Source: Thioalkalivibrio sp. (GTDB taxonomy: Bacteria; Pseudomonadota; Gammaproteobacteria; Ectothiorhodospirales; Ectothiorhodospiraceae). Taken from it: a stretch of DNA of 47,024 nucleotides. The notes below the pieces were generated by a model. That model did no database searches. It saw nothing but the letters and a program-made list of their open reading frames with translations, and was not told the DNA's origin. Numbering within the stretch: the first letter of the stretch is position 1; the number at the start of each line of letters is the position of its first letter. Location of the stretch: the NCBI GenBank assembly GCA_011389655.1, contig JAABTX010000011.1, positions 1 through 47,024 of the forward strand, written 5' to 3'. The position numbers and the translations under genes were made by a program. This document shows positions 1 to 8,889 of this stretch, in pieces.

Positions 1-44
1 AGATTCACCACCCAGAGTACGGTGTCGAGGTTGATCGTCAGCAT
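1..44 (-). CDS. 5' end of a gene cut by the window edge
   Basis: Only the first 14-15 codons are present, reading leftwards from an ATG at 44 and beginning MLTINLDTVLWVVNL. A purine-rich ribosome binding site (AGGGGGAAAGCCC before the ATG) supports the start. It lies 11 bp after the stop of the DUF2288 gene, so the two are probably co-transcribed. The opening residues resemble the start of small DUF3775-type proteins, but 14 residues are too few to decide. Confidence 0.4.
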   Translation of the reverse strand, partial: MLTINLDTVLWVVN

Positions 45-55
45 GGGCTTTCCCC

Positions 56-370
56 CTAGTGGGTTGTGGCCAGTTCCTGTGCCAGCACCCAGGGCGCGAC
101 CACGATTGCCCGGAAGACGGGTTCGAGACGCGCCCAAAGTCGCGCATCTTCGTCGCTGGCCCTCGCGATCGCGCCACCCTGCATCCAGGCGCCAACGCGC
201 GCGGAGTCGTCGTCACGAAAGGCCTCGGCCACCGTGATCAGATCGAGTTCGGGGTCAACGCGCACGACAGCGCCGCGGGCGAAATGGGGTAGCAACTCGC
301 GCCAGGCCAGTTCATCGCACTCCGCCCCAAGGCCGGATGTCTTCGTGGCTGTCGCTGTCTCGCTGCTCAT
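56..370 (-). CDS. DUF2288 family protein
   Basis: A 104-residue soluble protein of unknown function. It matches the DUF2288 pattern: an N-terminal stretch around WRELLPHFARGAVVRVDP (residues 23-40), a middle part in which acidic and alanine residues precede ARVGAWMQGG, and a C-terminal VVAPWVLAQE block that is the hallmark of the family. The length is normal for the family. The ATG at 370 faces the PepSY/two-component cassette, so promoters for both directions must lie in 371-518. The cut-off gene at 1-44 follows at once on the same strand. The family has no known biochemical role and the sequence gives no catalytic motif. Confidence 0.8.
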   Translation of the reverse strand: MSSETATATKTSGLGAECDELAWRELLPHFARGAVVRVDPELDLITVAEAFRDDDSARVGAWMQGGAIARASDEDARLWARLEPVFRAIVVAPWVLAQELATTH

Positions 371-518
371 TGCGATCCGGGTGTCGTCTTCAGACGAGGT
401 TCAGGCTACGCTTTTAGTGTAATACGTGGCTGCGGGTGCTGCATGGCCGGTGCCCCTGCCCATGGATCGCGTGCGGCCTTGCCGCCCGCCGATGCCGAAG
501 GACCCGGAGATCGAAGAC

Positions 519-803
519 ATGCGCCAGGACCTGAACCGAATCCGACGTCCGGCCCGCCGCCGCGTCGTGCTGCTGGCCGCGCTGCTGCTCGTGCTGGCGA
601 CCGGTTTGCCGGTCACGGGCACGGCGGCTCCCGCCACGCTGGAAGAGGCGGTGGCACAGGTGGAGCGGACACATGGCGGGCGCATCCTGTCCGCCCGTTC
701 CGAACAGCGCAACGGGCAGGTGGTCTACGTGATCCGCCTGCTGACCGATGCGCAGCAGGTTCGCAATCTCGAGATTCGGGGTGCGGAGGACGCGCGGCCA
801 TGA
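519..803 (+). CDS. exported PepSY-domain protein
   Basis: A 94-residue protein with an Arg-rich N-terminus, a hydrophobic core (about residues 16-32) and a plausible signal peptidase site near residues 34-37 (TGTAAPA). The remaining 55-60 residues form one PepSY domain, with LEEAVAQVERTHGGRILSA followed by QVVYVIRLLTD. PepSY domains in the periplasm are often placed with PhoP/PhoQ-type regulators, where they are thought to modulate the sensor. Its stop overlaps the ATG of the response regulator by 4 bp (ATGA), so the two are translationally coupled. I chose the ATG at 519 because a GGAGA element precedes it. An ATG at 492 in the same frame is possible but would bury the signal peptide. Confidence 0.8.
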   Translation: MRQDLNRIRRPARRRVVLLAALLLVLATGLPVTGTAAPATLEEAVAQVERTHGGRILSARSEQRNGQVVYVIRLLTDAQQVRNLEIRGAEDARP

Positions 804-1504
804 ATCTTCGGGTCGCCCTGGTCGAGGACGACGACGATTTGCGGCAGAGCCTCGCCGACGCCCTCGCCGCCGGCGGCTGGCGGGTCGATCCCGCGGCGGA
901 AGGCAGGACCGGACTGTATCTGCTCGAGGAATACGCCTGCGACGTCGCGATCGTGGACCTCGGCCTCCCCGGTCTGGATGGCCTCGAACTCGTGCGCAAG
1001 GCGCGGGCGGTGAAGCCGCGTCTGCCGATCCTTATCCTGACCGCCCGCGACCGCTGGCAGGACAAGGTGGAGGGACTCGAGGCGGGGGCCGACGACTACC
1101 TGACCAAGCCCTTCCACGTGGAGGAGCTGCAGGCCCGGCTGCGCGCGCTGGTTCGGCGCAGCCTGCAGGAGGGCCACGAGCGACTGGACTTCGGGCCGCT
1201 GGTCATCGATACCGCGACCGACACCGTCAGGCTGCGCGGCCAGCCGATCGGCCTGACCACCTTCGAGTACCGCCTGCTGCTCCAGCTCGTGCGCCAGGCC
1301 GGGCGGCCGTTGAGCAAGGACGTGCTGTCCGACTACCTCTACGAGCACGATGCAGACCGCGAGAGCAACGTGATCGAGGTTCTGATCGGACGACTGCGGC
1401 GCAAGCTGGATCCGGACGGCAGCCTCGGTGTGATCGAGACGCTGCGCGGGCGCGGTTACCGCTTCACGCTGCAACCGGTCGGGAACCCAAGCGGCGCGAC
1501 ATGA
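800..1504 (+). CDS. OmpR/PhoP-family response regulator
   Basis: A 234-residue DNA-binding response regulator. The receiver domain (1-115) has the acidic pocket D10/D11, the phosphoacceptor D53 in VDLGLPG, T81 and K103 in TKPF. A winged-helix output domain (about 125-225) ends with the usual RGRGYRF. Together with the downstream kinase it forms a two-component system. The PhoP-like arrangement (short PepSY gene first, then regulator, then a PhoQ-like kinase) is common in GC-rich gammaproteobacteria such as Pseudomonas and Xanthomonas relatives. The gene overlaps its neighbours by 4 bp on both sides, which implies one operon. The stimulus cannot be read from the sequence, although Mg2+, pH or envelope stress would fit the PhoP analogy. 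Confidence 0.92.
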   Translation: MNLRVALVEDDDDLRQSLADALAAGGWRVDPAAEGRTGLYLLEEYACDVAIVDLGLPGLDGLELVRKARAVKPRLPILILTARDRWQDKVEGLEAGADDYLTKPFHVEELQARLRALVRRSLQEGHERLDFGPLVIDTATDTVRLRGQPIGLTTFEYRLLLQLVRQAGRPLSKDVLSDYLYEHDADRESNVIEVLIGRLRRKLDPDGSLGVIETLRGRGYRFTLQPVGNPSGAT

Positions 1505-2802
1505 ACGCGCCGGGGCTGAGCCTGCGGCTGCGCATCAGCCTGGTGGCGGCCGCGGTGATCGCCGTGTTCTTTGTGCTCACCGCGACGTTGCTGGAACGCG
1601 CCTTCCGGGAGAACGCGGAGGACGCCGTGACGACTCGTCTGGATGCGCAGCTGCTGTTGCTGATGGGCATCGTCGAGGTCTCCGGTGCGCGCGAGGTCCA
1701 GCTTCCGGAGATCCTGCCGGACCCGCGGCTCGCGCTGCCCGGGGGCGGGGTGTATGCCCGTATCCTGGATGCCGGCGGCGCCACGCTGTGGCGCTCCCCC
1801 TCGGCGCTCGGCACCCGGCTGGAGGACTGGGACGACGACGGGTTCTTCGAGCGCCGGATGACCGTTCAGTGGGAGCTCCCCGGACAGCTTGTGCCCCTGA
1901 CCTTCCAGGTGCTCGAGGAGCGTGATGCCTACGACGCGCAGATGGAACGCTACCGGCGAACCCTCTGGGGGGCGCTCGGCCTGCTCACGATCCTGCTGAT
2001 CTCGGGGCAGGCGCTTGCCCTCGGCCTGTGGGGGCTGCGGCCGCTGCGGCGCGTGCGTGCCGACCTCGACGCGTTGCGCCAGGGTGAGCACAGGCGGCTC
2101 GGGGGGCCGTACCCGCACGAGATCCAGACCCTGACCGACAGCATCAATGCGCTGCTGGAATTCGAGGGGGCCCGTCTGGAACGGCAGAAGCACGCGCTGG
2201 CGGACCTGGCGCACAGCCTCAAGACCCCCCTGTCCGCGTTGCGTCTCGGGATCGAGGGCCCGAGCGCCGAGCGCCGCGAGCTGCTGCTGCAGATCGAGCG
2301 CATGCAGGACATGATCCAGCACGAGCTGAACCAGGCGCAGCGCCTCGGTCCGTCCCCGTTCCAGCCGCCGGTGGCCGTGGCACCGGTGATCGAACGGACC
2401 GGCTCCGCGCTGCGCCGGATCGCGGACCAGCACGGGGTCGAACTGGCGATGTCGCTGCAGCCCGAGTGCACGCTGCGGATCGAGACCGGGGCGCTGTTCG
2501 AGCTGCTGGGCAACCTGCTGGACAACGCCATTCGCCACGCCCGCGCGCAGGTGCGGGTCGGCCTGACCTGTTCGGGCCGGCGCCTGGAGCTGACCGTGGA
2601 CGACGACGGTCCGGGCATCGACGGGGCCCACCGGGAGGCGGTGCTGCGCCGCGGCGCGCGGCGCGATACCCGGCCGGGTGGCCAGGGTCTCGGGCTGCAC
2701 ATCGTGCACACGCTGGTGCGCGATCACGGCGGCGAACTGCACATCGAGCAGGCCCCGGAGCTCGGCGGGGCGCGCATTCGGATGGTGTTTACGCAGTCTT
2801 GA
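1501..2802 (+). CDS. PhoQ-like sensor histidine kinase
   Basis: A 433-residue membrane kinase. TM1 is at about residues 12-33, a periplasmic sensor region of about 120 residues follows, and TM2 is at about 155-177, followed by a short HAMP-like linker. The H-box DLAHSLKTPLSAL carries the phosphorylated H238; the SLKTPL form is typical of PhoQ-type kinases. The ATPase domain shows the N-box (LLGNLLDNAIRHA), the G1 box (DDDGPGI) and the G2 box (GGQGLGLHIV). The start overlaps the regulator stop by 4 bp. The periplasmic domain has acidic clusters (LEDWDDDG) that could bind cations, but it is not clearly a PhoQ sensor fold. A palindrome at 2851-2878 lies past the stop, where it could act as a terminator. 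Confidence 0.9.
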   Translation: MNAPGLSLRLRISLVAAAVIAVFFVLTATLLERAFRENAEDAVTTRLDAQLLLLMGIVEVSGAREVQLPEILPDPRLALPGGGVYARILDAGGATLWRSPSALGTRLEDWDDDGFFERRMTVQWELPGQLVPLTFQVLEERDAYDAQMERYRRTLWGALGLLTILLISGQALALGLWGLRPLRRVRADLDALRQGEHRRLGGPYPHEIQTLTDSINALLEFEGARLERQKHALADLAHSLKTPLSALRLGIEGPSAERRELLLQIERMQDMIQHELNQAQRLGPSPFQPPVAVAPVIERTGSALRRIADQHGVELAMSLQPECTLRIETGALFELLGNLLDNAIRHARAQVRVGLTCSGRRLELTVDDDGPGIDGAHREAVLRRGARRDTRPGGQGLGLHIVHTLVRDHGGELHIEQAPELGGARIRMVFTQS

Positions 2803-2850
2803 TCGGCGTCGCGTCAGCCCGGCGGAGCGCATACAGCCGGAAACGTGGAA

Positions 2851-2878
2851 ACGGGGACAGGTTAAAATCTGTCCCCGT
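2851..2878. repeat. GGGGACAG/CTGTCCCC palindrome, copy 1
   Basis: An inverted repeat with 10-bp arms, ACGGGGACAG and CTGTCCCCGT, around an AT-rich centre. It sits between two convergent genes (histidine kinase and amine dehydrogenase), so the hairpin might also end transcription. The same core recurs at 4281-4305 and 13419-13444, and a degenerate half occurs near 46775. Confidence 0.85.
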
Positions 2879-2942
2879 CGGAGCGTGCGTCCGTCTGAAC
2901 GCATGGAAAGGTGCCCTCTCCCCGACGAGGGCCGCCCCGCTC

Positions 2943-4190
2943 TCAGGGCAGGAACGGCTCCAGCGGCAGCGCGGGCGTGCGGCCGAGGATGCTGTCGCGC
3001 ACCAGGCCTGCGGACCCGCAGGCGAAGGTCCAGCCCAGGTGGCCGGCGCCGGTGTTCAGGTACAGCCCGGGAACCGGGGTCGGGCCGAGGATCGGGGTGC
3101 CCCGCGCGCTCATCGGCCGCAGCCCGGCCCAGGGTTCCATGGTGTCGGGGTCGACGTGTTCCGGGAGCCATGGCAGGGTGCGGCGGCACTGCGCGAGCAC
3201 GTTCTCCGCCCGGGAGACATTCATGCGCAGGTCCGCCCCGGTGAACTCGGCCGTCCCGGCCAGCCGCAGGCGGCTGCCCAGCGGTGTCAGCACCACCTTG
3301 TTGGCATCGTCGATGATCGGCAGTCGCAGTCGCGAGGCGCCGTTGAGGTGCAGGGTCAGTGAGTAGCCCTTGACTGGCGCCACCGGGAGCCGGATGCCGA
3401 GCCTGCGCAGGAGTCCGGGCGCGGCAAAGCCGCTGGCGAGGACGACCGCATCGGCAGCCATCGGTCCGCGCGAGGTCTCGACCCCGTTGATCCGGCCCTG
3501 GAAACGCCTCCAGCCGGTAACCGTGGTGTTCGGCCGCCAGCGCACGCCGGCGCGTTCGGCGACGGCGGTCAGTTCGCGGGTGAACGTCGCGGCATTGCCG
3601 ATCGCGTCGCCCGGGAAAAACAGTGCCCCGCAAAGACGGTGCGCTATCGGCTCCAGCGCGGGTTCCTCGGCCGCGACCCGGGCCGCGTCCCAGTCCTCGA
3701 AGTGCACGCCGACGTCGGCCATCCGGCGGCTGGCATTGCGGTTCTTCTCGAGGCTCTGCGGATCCTGGAAGATCTTCAGGATGCCGGATTCGGCAAAGTC
3801 GAAATCGAGCGCCAGCTCCTGCTGCAGCGCCCGCAGTTCGCGCAGGGAGTACTCGGCGAGGCGCGCGTTCACCAGGGTGTTGCGCTCGAAGCGCCCGCCG
3901 CGGCTGTTCCACAGGAATTCGATGCCCCAGGGCACGAGGCCGGGCAGGGCGCGCGGGCGCAGCAGCAGCGGAGAGTCCGCGCGGCCGATATGGCGCAGCA
4001 GGTCCCAGCCGACGCCGGGGGCGTTCCAGGGTTCGGCATGGCTCGCATGCAGCATGCCGCCATTGGCGGCGCTCGCGCCCTGGGCAGGAAGATCGGCGGC
4101 GTCCAGCAGGGTCACCGACAGGCCGGCATCACGCAGAAACCAGGCGGTGGTGGTGCCCGTGACGCCGGCCCCGATCACGATTACGTGCAT
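2943..4190 (-). CDS. FAD-dependent D-amino acid dehydrogenase (DadA-like)
   Basis: A 415-residue flavoprotein of the DAO family. The N-terminus has the dinucleotide-binding signature IVIGAGVTGTTTAWFLRDAG (residues about 4-23), and an acidic residue (LLDAADLP) follows at the end of the second strand. Towards the C-terminus, MEPWAGLRPMSARGTPILG and the glycine-rich GAGHLGWTFACGSAGLV are characteristic of DadA small subunits. The expected reaction is oxidative deamination of a D-amino acid to the 2-oxo acid with electrons passed to the respiratory chain; glycine oxidase is the main alternative. The start at 4190 is preceded by GAGGA, 9 bp upstream. It lies downstream of hrpA on the same strand but is separated by about 100 bp and a palindrome, so it may have its own promoter. 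Confidence 0.85.
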   Translation of the reverse strand: MHVIVIGAGVTGTTTAWFLRDAGLSVTLLDAADLPAQGASAANGGMLHASHAEPWNAPGVGWDLLRHIGRADSPLLLRPRALPGLVPWGIEFLWNSRGGRFERNTLVNARLAEYSLRELRALQQELALDFDFAESGILKIFQDPQSLEKNRNASRRMADVGVHFEDWDAARVAAEEPALEPIAHRLCGALFFPGDAIGNAATFTRELTAVAERAGVRWRPNTTVTGWRRFQGRINGVETSRGPMAADAVVLASGFAAPGLLRRLGIRLPVAPVKGYSLTLHLNGASRLRLPIIDDANKVVLTPLGSRLRLAGTAEFTGADLRMNVSRAENVLAQCRRTLPWLPEHVDPDTMEPWAGLRPMSARGTPILGPTPVPGLYLNTGAGHLGWTFACGSAGLVRDSILGRTPALPLEPFLP

Positions 4191-4280
4191 TGCGGTCAGT
4201 CCTCGTTGGTTCGCGGTGGCGTGGGCGCACTGTAACCCACGTGGAGTGCCCCTGAGGCGGTGTTGTTCCTTGTGATGTTC

Positions 4281-4305
4281 GGGGACAGGTTTTAAATCTG
4301 TCCCC
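4281..4305. repeat. GGGGACAG/CTGTCCCC palindrome, copy 2
   Basis: Arms GGGGACAG and CTGTCCCC flank an AT-rich centre of 9 bp. The 3' end of hrpA runs into it: the last codons of hrpA (Gly-Gln-Ile) and its TAA stop at 4294-4292 are made from palindrome sequence. It also lies about 90 bp upstream of the start of the downstream dehydrogenase gene. Confidence 0.85.
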
Positions 4306-7300
4306 TTTTGCCATTGCCTTGGGAGAGGGGGAAGGGTTGGGGAGGGGGGCCGCGGCGCAATTCGTCCAGCTCGCGTGAGAGGCGCTGAATCGAGACCTTT
4401 TCCCGGGTCCCGAGTTCCTGGGCGAAGACCGAAACCCGCAGCTCCTCCACGCGGTAGCGGAAACGCGTGACTCGTGGGTCCCCCGGGTGCGCGGTCAGCA
4501 GGCGCTTGGCCTCGTCCCAAATCGGCTCGATGTCCACGCGCAGGCGGCGGTCCTTGTCCGGCGCCTGTTCGAGGCGCTGCAGGCGTCTTGCGATCGCCTG
4601 CAGGTAGCGCGGCAGTTCCGGCAATACACCGGGCGGGGTCGCGAGCAGGAAGTCGGCCGGTACCAGGTATTCCAGCTGATCCCGGATGTCGCGCGCCGCC
4701 TCGATCCAGGACAGCGGCAGGTCGCCGTCCAGCCGGCGGCGCAACTGGTGCCAGTCGGCGAGGATCCGCGCGGCGAGCCGGGACAGCTCCATCGCGACGG
4801 GCGTCAGTTCGGCCCGGCCGGCCTCCAGGCGCGCCTCGAAGGTCCGGGCATCGCGCGGCCACGGTGCCTCCGCGAGGAACACGCGTTCGGCCGCGGCGGC
4901 CAGGATCTGGTTCCGGAGTGCGTCGCAGCTACCCAGCGGTGCGTAGTGCAGGCAGGCGTGCTGGATGTCGGGAAGCTGTCGCCGCAGATCGCGCACGATG
5001 CGGTGGCAGCCGAGCAGGAAGAGGCGGCGCAGACCGCTCCGCTGCAGGTGCCGGGCGCTGTCCGGATCGGGCTCCAGCCGCAGGTCGACGCTGTCGCCGG
5101 CATCGGCCAGCGCCGGGTAGGCCCGAAGCCGTGCGCCCTGGTGATCGAACTCGACGAACTCCGGCAGCGAACCGAAATCCCAGCGCGTGATGCCGGCGCG
5201 CGTGATGTCGTCCGGACGCGTGCGGTCGAAGTGCGCACCCGCGGTGTCGCCGAGGCGTGCCTTCAGCGCGGGCAGGTCGCGCCCGGACGCGGCCTCGGCG
5301 CCGTCCGGGTCCAGTACCCGGAAGCGCATGATCAGGTGCGGCTCCAGGCTGTCCGGGCGCCAGGCCTCCGGCGGCACGCGCGTGCCCGTGATCGCCTCCA
5401 GCGCCTCGCCGAGTGCCGGCAGCAGCGGCCCCTCGCGGGACGGCATCCGCTCCAGCGCAGCCCGGGCGAAGTCGGGTGCCGGGACGAAGTGGCGGCGCAG
5501 GCCCTTGGGCAGACTGCGCAGCAGCCCCACCACGCGTTCCTCCAGCAGCCCGGGTACCAGCCAGTCGCCGAGCCAGTCGGGCAGTCCGTTCAGCGCGGCG
5601 ATCGGGACGGACACGGTGACCCCGTCGTCCGCCTGCCCGGGCTCGAAGCGGTAGGACAGCGGCAGGCGCAGCCCCCGGACCTCCAGCGCGTCCGGATAGG
5701 CGCCCTGCGGCAGGGCGGCCTCGGGCTCCTGCAGCAATGCGGCCCGGTCGATCTGCAGGATCTGCGGGTCGGTCTTCTCGGCCTTGCGGATCCACGCCTC
5801 GAATGTGGGTCCGTCCACCACGTCTCCGGGCAGGCGCTGATCGTAGAAGTCCCGCAGCCGGTCCTCCTCGGCCAGCAGGTCGCGGCGGCGGCCGCGGGCC
5901 TCCATCTCCGCGATCTCCGCGACGGTCGCGAGATTCGCGGCGAGGCCGCTCGAGCGCGAGCGCAGCTGGCCCTCGACCAGGCCCTGCTGGATGAACAGCC
6001 GGCGCGCCTGTGCCGGATCGTGTCGGGCGAAGTTCACCGGGGCCCGCGGCGCGACCACCAGGCCGTAGAGGGTGATCCGGTCCCGGGCGCCCACCCGGCC
6101 GGTGCGGGCCTGGAAGTGCGGCTCGTGGATGTCGTGCTTCAGCAGGTGCGGTGCCACCGCGAGGATCCAGTCCGGCTTGATCGCGGCCACCTCGCGTGCG
6201 TACACACGGGTGGTCTCGGCGATCTCCGCGCCGACGACCCATTCGGGACGGCGCTTGGCCTGGCCCGACGCCGGGTGGATCTGGAAGCGGCGGTTGCGTG
6301 TGCCCAGATAGTCGCCGCGCTCGGTCTTGCGGCCGACGTGGCTGACCAGACCCGCGAGCAGGGCCTTGTGCAGGTCCGTCGGGTCGGCGGGCAGCGTGTT
6401 CCGCTGCAGACCCCCGGAGCGGGCCAGGGTCAGCAGCTGTGCGCGCAGTTCCTGCCACTCGCGCATGCGCATGAAGGCGAGGAAGTGTTCCCGGCACCAG
6501 CGTTTGAGCGCACTGCTGCCCAGGTCTTCACGGGTCTGGTGCCAGGCCTCCCACAGGCGCAGGATGCCGAGAAAGTCCGAGCCCTCGACGTGAAATTCCC
6601 GGTGCGCCTCGTCCGCCGCCTGCCGGTGCTCGGCCGGCCGCTCCCTCGGGTCCTGCAGCGCGAGAAAGGCGGCGATGGTGACGGCTTCGGCCAGCACGGC
6701 GCGCTCGCCGCCAGCCGCGATCATCGCGGCGAGTCGGGGATCCACCGGGAAGTGGGCAAGGCGGCGCCCGGCGGGGGTGATCCGGCCCCGGGCGTCCACG
6801 GCGTGCAATTCCTCGAGCAGCCGGTAGCCGTCGCGGATCAGGCGCGTGTCCGGAGGCTCGACGAAGGGGAAGTGTTGCGGGTCCCCCAGGCCGAGCGCGG
6901 CCATCTGCAGGATCACCGCCGCGAGGTTGGAACGCAGGATCTCGGGGTCCGTGTATTCCGGCCGCAGTTCGAAGTCCTGCTCGTCGAACAGCCGGATGCA
7001 GATGCCGGGGCCCAGGCGCCCGCAGCGCCCGGCGCGCTGGGTGCAGGAGGCGCGCGACACCGGCTCCAGGGACAGGCGCTGCAGCCTGGAACGCCAGGAG
7101 TAGCGCGATATGCGGGCCAGTCCGCTGTCGATCACGAAGCGGATTCCCGGCACCGTGAGCGCGGTCTCGGCGACGTTGGTCGCGAGCACGATGCGCCGCC
7201 CGGGATGGGGCCGGAACACCCGGCTCTGCTCGGCCGCGGACAGGCGTGCGTAGAGCGGCAGGATCTCCGTGTGGGCCGGCTGTTCGCGGCGCAGGCGCTT

Positions 7301-8248
7301 CGCCGCGTCCCGGATCTCCCGCTCGCCCGGCAGGAAGACGAGGATGTCGCCGCTGCCGGCGCGGCAGCATTCGGCCACCGCATCCGCGACGCCGTCGAAG
7401 AGATCGCGCTCGGGTGCGGCCGCTGCCGCGCTCTCCGTCCCGGTGGCGTCCTGCAGCGGCCGGTAGCGCACCTCTACCGGCCAGGCGCGGCCCGGTACCT
7501 CGATGATCGGGGCGTCGTCGAAGAAGTGTGCCAGGCGCTCCGGGTCGAGGGTCGCGGAGGTGACGATCACGTGGAGATCGGGGCGCCGCGGCCGCAGCCG
7601 TTTCAGGTAGCCGAGCAGGAAGTCGATGTTGAGGCTGCGCTCGTGGGCCTCGTCGATGATCAGCGTGTCGTAGGCAAGCAGGTCGCGGTCCTGGCGCAGT
7701 TCCGCGAGCAGGATGCCGTCGGTCATCAGCTTGATGCGCGTGCCGGGACCGGTCTGGTCCACGAAGCGGACCTTGTGGCCGACGGTGGCGCCGGGCTCCG
7801 AGCCGAGTTCCTCGGCGACACGCGCGGCGACCGAGCGGGCGGCGATGCGGCGCGGCTGAGTGTGCCCGATCAGTCCGCGGCGTCCACGGCCGGCCTCGAG
7901 GCAGAGCTTGGGAAGCTGGGTGGTCTTGCCGGACCCGGTCTCGCCGCAGAGCACCAGCACCGGGTGTTCGCGGATGGCTGTGACGATCCGGTCCCGCTCG
8001 GCGTGGATGGGCAGGTCGCCGGCATAGCGGGGTTCGGGCAGGGTGGCCCGAAAGGATTCGGCGCGCAGGGCGCCGTCGTCGATCTGCCGGCGGGCCTGGT
8101 CGAGCAGGCGATCGGCGGGCTGGGCGCGATCCAGCCGGCGGGAGGCGCGCTGCAGCAGTTCGCGGACGGCCCGTTCGTCGTGCAGCAGCAGCGAGCCGAG
8201 CCGCGCTTCCAGCTCCCGGATCGGGGCAGGCGGGGGATTGCGGCCCAT
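4292..8248 (-). CDS. hrpA: ATP-dependent RNA helicase HrpA
   Basis: A 1318-residue DEAH-box helicase of superfamily 2, close to the usual length of about 1300. Walker A is GETGSGKTT (102-110), motif II is DEAH (199-202), motif III is SAT in VIVTSATLDPE, and motif VI is QRAGRCGR. The helicase-associated and OB-fold regions follow, and then the long C-terminal DUF3418-type region specific to proteobacterial HrpA. In E. coli, HrpA acts in mRNA processing and in rescuing stalled ribosomes. Its ATG overlaps the stop of the SPOR-domain gene by 1 bp. The final residues, including PQPFPLSQGNGKRGQI, look unlike the family end. The last few codons and the stop come from the repeat at 4281-4305, so the original C-terminus has probably been replaced. 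Confidence 0.96.
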   Translation of the reverse strand: MGRNPPPAPIRELEARLGSLLLHDERAVRELLQRASRRLDRAQPADRLLDQARRQIDDGALRAESFRATLPEPRYAGDLPIHAERDRIVTAIREHPVLVLCGETGSGKTTQLPKLCLEAGRGRRGLIGHTQPRRIAARSVAARVAEELGSEPGATVGHKVRFVDQTGPGTRIKLMTDGILLAELRQDRDLLAYDTLIIDEAHERSLNIDFLLGYLKRLRPRRPDLHVIVTSATLDPERLAHFFDDAPIIEVPGRAWPVEVRYRPLQDATGTESAAAAAPERDLFDGVADAVAECCRAGSGDILVFLPGEREIRDAAKRLRREQPAHTEILPLYARLSAAEQSRVFRPHPGRRIVLATNVAETALTVPGIRFVIDSGLARISRYSWRSRLQRLSLEPVSRASCTQRAGRCGRLGPGICIRLFDEQDFELRPEYTDPEILRSNLAAVILQMAALGLGDPQHFPFVEPPDTRLIRDGYRLLEELHAVDARGRITPAGRRLAHFPVDPRLAAMIAAGGERAVLAEAVTIAAFLALQDPRERPAEHRQAADEAHREFHVEGSDFLGILRLWEAWHQTREDLGSSALKRWCREHFLAFMRMREWQELRAQLLTLARSGGLQRNTLPADPTDLHKALLAGLVSHVGRKTERGDYLGTRNRRFQIHPASGQAKRRPEWVVGAEIAETTRVYAREVAAIKPDWILAVAPHLLKHDIHEPHFQARTGRVGARDRITLYGLVVAPRAPVNFARHDPAQARRLFIQQGLVEGQLRSRSSGLAANLATVAEIAEMEARGRRRDLLAEEDRLRDFYDQRLPGDVVDGPTFEAWIRKAEKTDPQILQIDRAALLQEPEAALPQGAYPDALEVRGLRLPLSYRFEPGQADDGVTVSVPIAALNGLPDWLGDWLVPGLLEERVVGLLRSLPKGLRRHFVPAPDFARAALERMPSREGPLLPALGEALEAITGTRVPPEAWRPDSLEPHLIMRFRVLDPDGAEAASGRDLPALKARLGDTAGAHFDRTRPDDITRAGITRWDFGSLPEFVEFDHQGARLRAYPALADAGDSVDLRLEPDPDSARHLQRSGLRRLFLLGCHRIVRDLRRQLPDIQHACLHYAPLGSCDALRNQILAAAAERVFLAEAPWPRDARTFEARLEAGRAELTPVAMELSRLAARILADWHQLRRRLDGDLPLSWIEAARDIRDQLEYLVPADFLLATPPGVLPELPRYLQAIARRLQRLEQAPDKDRRLRVDIEPIWDEAKRLLTAHPGDPRVTRFRYRVEELRVSVFAQELGTREKVSIQRLSRELDELRRGPPPQPFPLSQGNGKRGQI

Positions 8249-8880
8249 CAGAACGCGGGGAGCCGCAGCACCTCGAAGTCCTCGCGCTGCAGCCGTTCGG
8301 CCCAGCGATTGGCCACCGCCTCGTTGTCGAACGGACCCAGGTACACGCGATGGAAGGTCTGTCCGCCGACCTTGACCTCGCGGATGCTGGCCTGCAGACC
8401 CATCATCGCCAGCCGGGCCTTCATCTGGTCGGCCTGTTCGTGCCGCTGGAAGGATCCGGTCTGCAGCATCACGCGGGTCGCCGCGTCGGGCTGGGGCGCT
8501 GTCTCCGGCTCCGGTGTCGTCCGCGGCATCGGCTCCCGTGTCGGGGCCGGAGCGGGCGCGACGGTCTGGGAGGGCGGTGGCTCGGCCTCCGGGATGCGCA
8601 CCTCGTCCCGGGGGAGCAGCTCGTAGAACTGGAAACGCGAACCCTCGGACGGCGCGGCGGGCGCCTGCTCCAGCGGTTGCGGGACGGGCGCGGCGGCCGG
8701 TCCCTCGTCCCGCGTCAGCCAGCCGGGATCCTGGCCCATGCGGTCGGCCCCCTGCAGGTAGAGGGCGGCCGCCACGGCCAGGCCGACGATCACCCCCGCC
8801 AGCAGCCAGACCCAGCCCGGCGTCGGGCGCCGGCGGCGGCTGGGCGCGGGTTTGCGGCGAACCTTGCGTGCCTGCGCCAT
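8248..8880 (-). CDS. SPOR-domain membrane protein (FtsN-like)
   Basis: A 210-residue protein with a cytoplasmic Arg/Lys-rich N-terminus (RKVRRKPAPSRRRR), one TM helix at about 23-43, a Pro/Glu/Ala-rich periplasmic linker (about 50-130) and a C-terminal SPOR domain (about 133-208, with VMLQTGSFQRHEQADQMKA and FHRVYLGPFDNEAVANRW). SPOR domains bind denuded glycan strands of septal peptidoglycan, so a role in cell division or wall remodelling is likely. The placement directly downstream of argS (9 bp gap) matches the common argS-ftsN-like order in gammaproteobacteria. It overlaps hrpA by 1 bp, so the two genes are coupled. It is shorter than E. coli FtsN and the essential FtsN motif is not obvious, so I withhold the gene name. 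Confidence 0.88.
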   Translation of the reverse strand: MAQARKVRRKPAPSRRRRPTPGWVWLLAGVIVGLAVAAALYLQGADRMGQDPGWLTRDEGPAAAPVPQPLEQAPAAPSEGSRFQFYELLPRDEVRIPEAEPPPSQTVAPAPAPTREPMPRTTPEPETAPQPDAATRVMLQTGSFQRHEQADQMKARLAMMGLQASIREVKVGGQTFHRVYLGPFDNEAVANRWAERLQREDFEVLRLPAF

Positions 8881-8889
8881 CCCGGAATC

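Noticed and set aside
4487-8626. 1379-codon plus-strand open frame opposite hrpA.
   Set aside because: It is a GC-driven shadow of hrpA and the SPOR gene. Its Gln/Val/Arg-rich composition shows no domain, while the minus frame has full helicase motifs.
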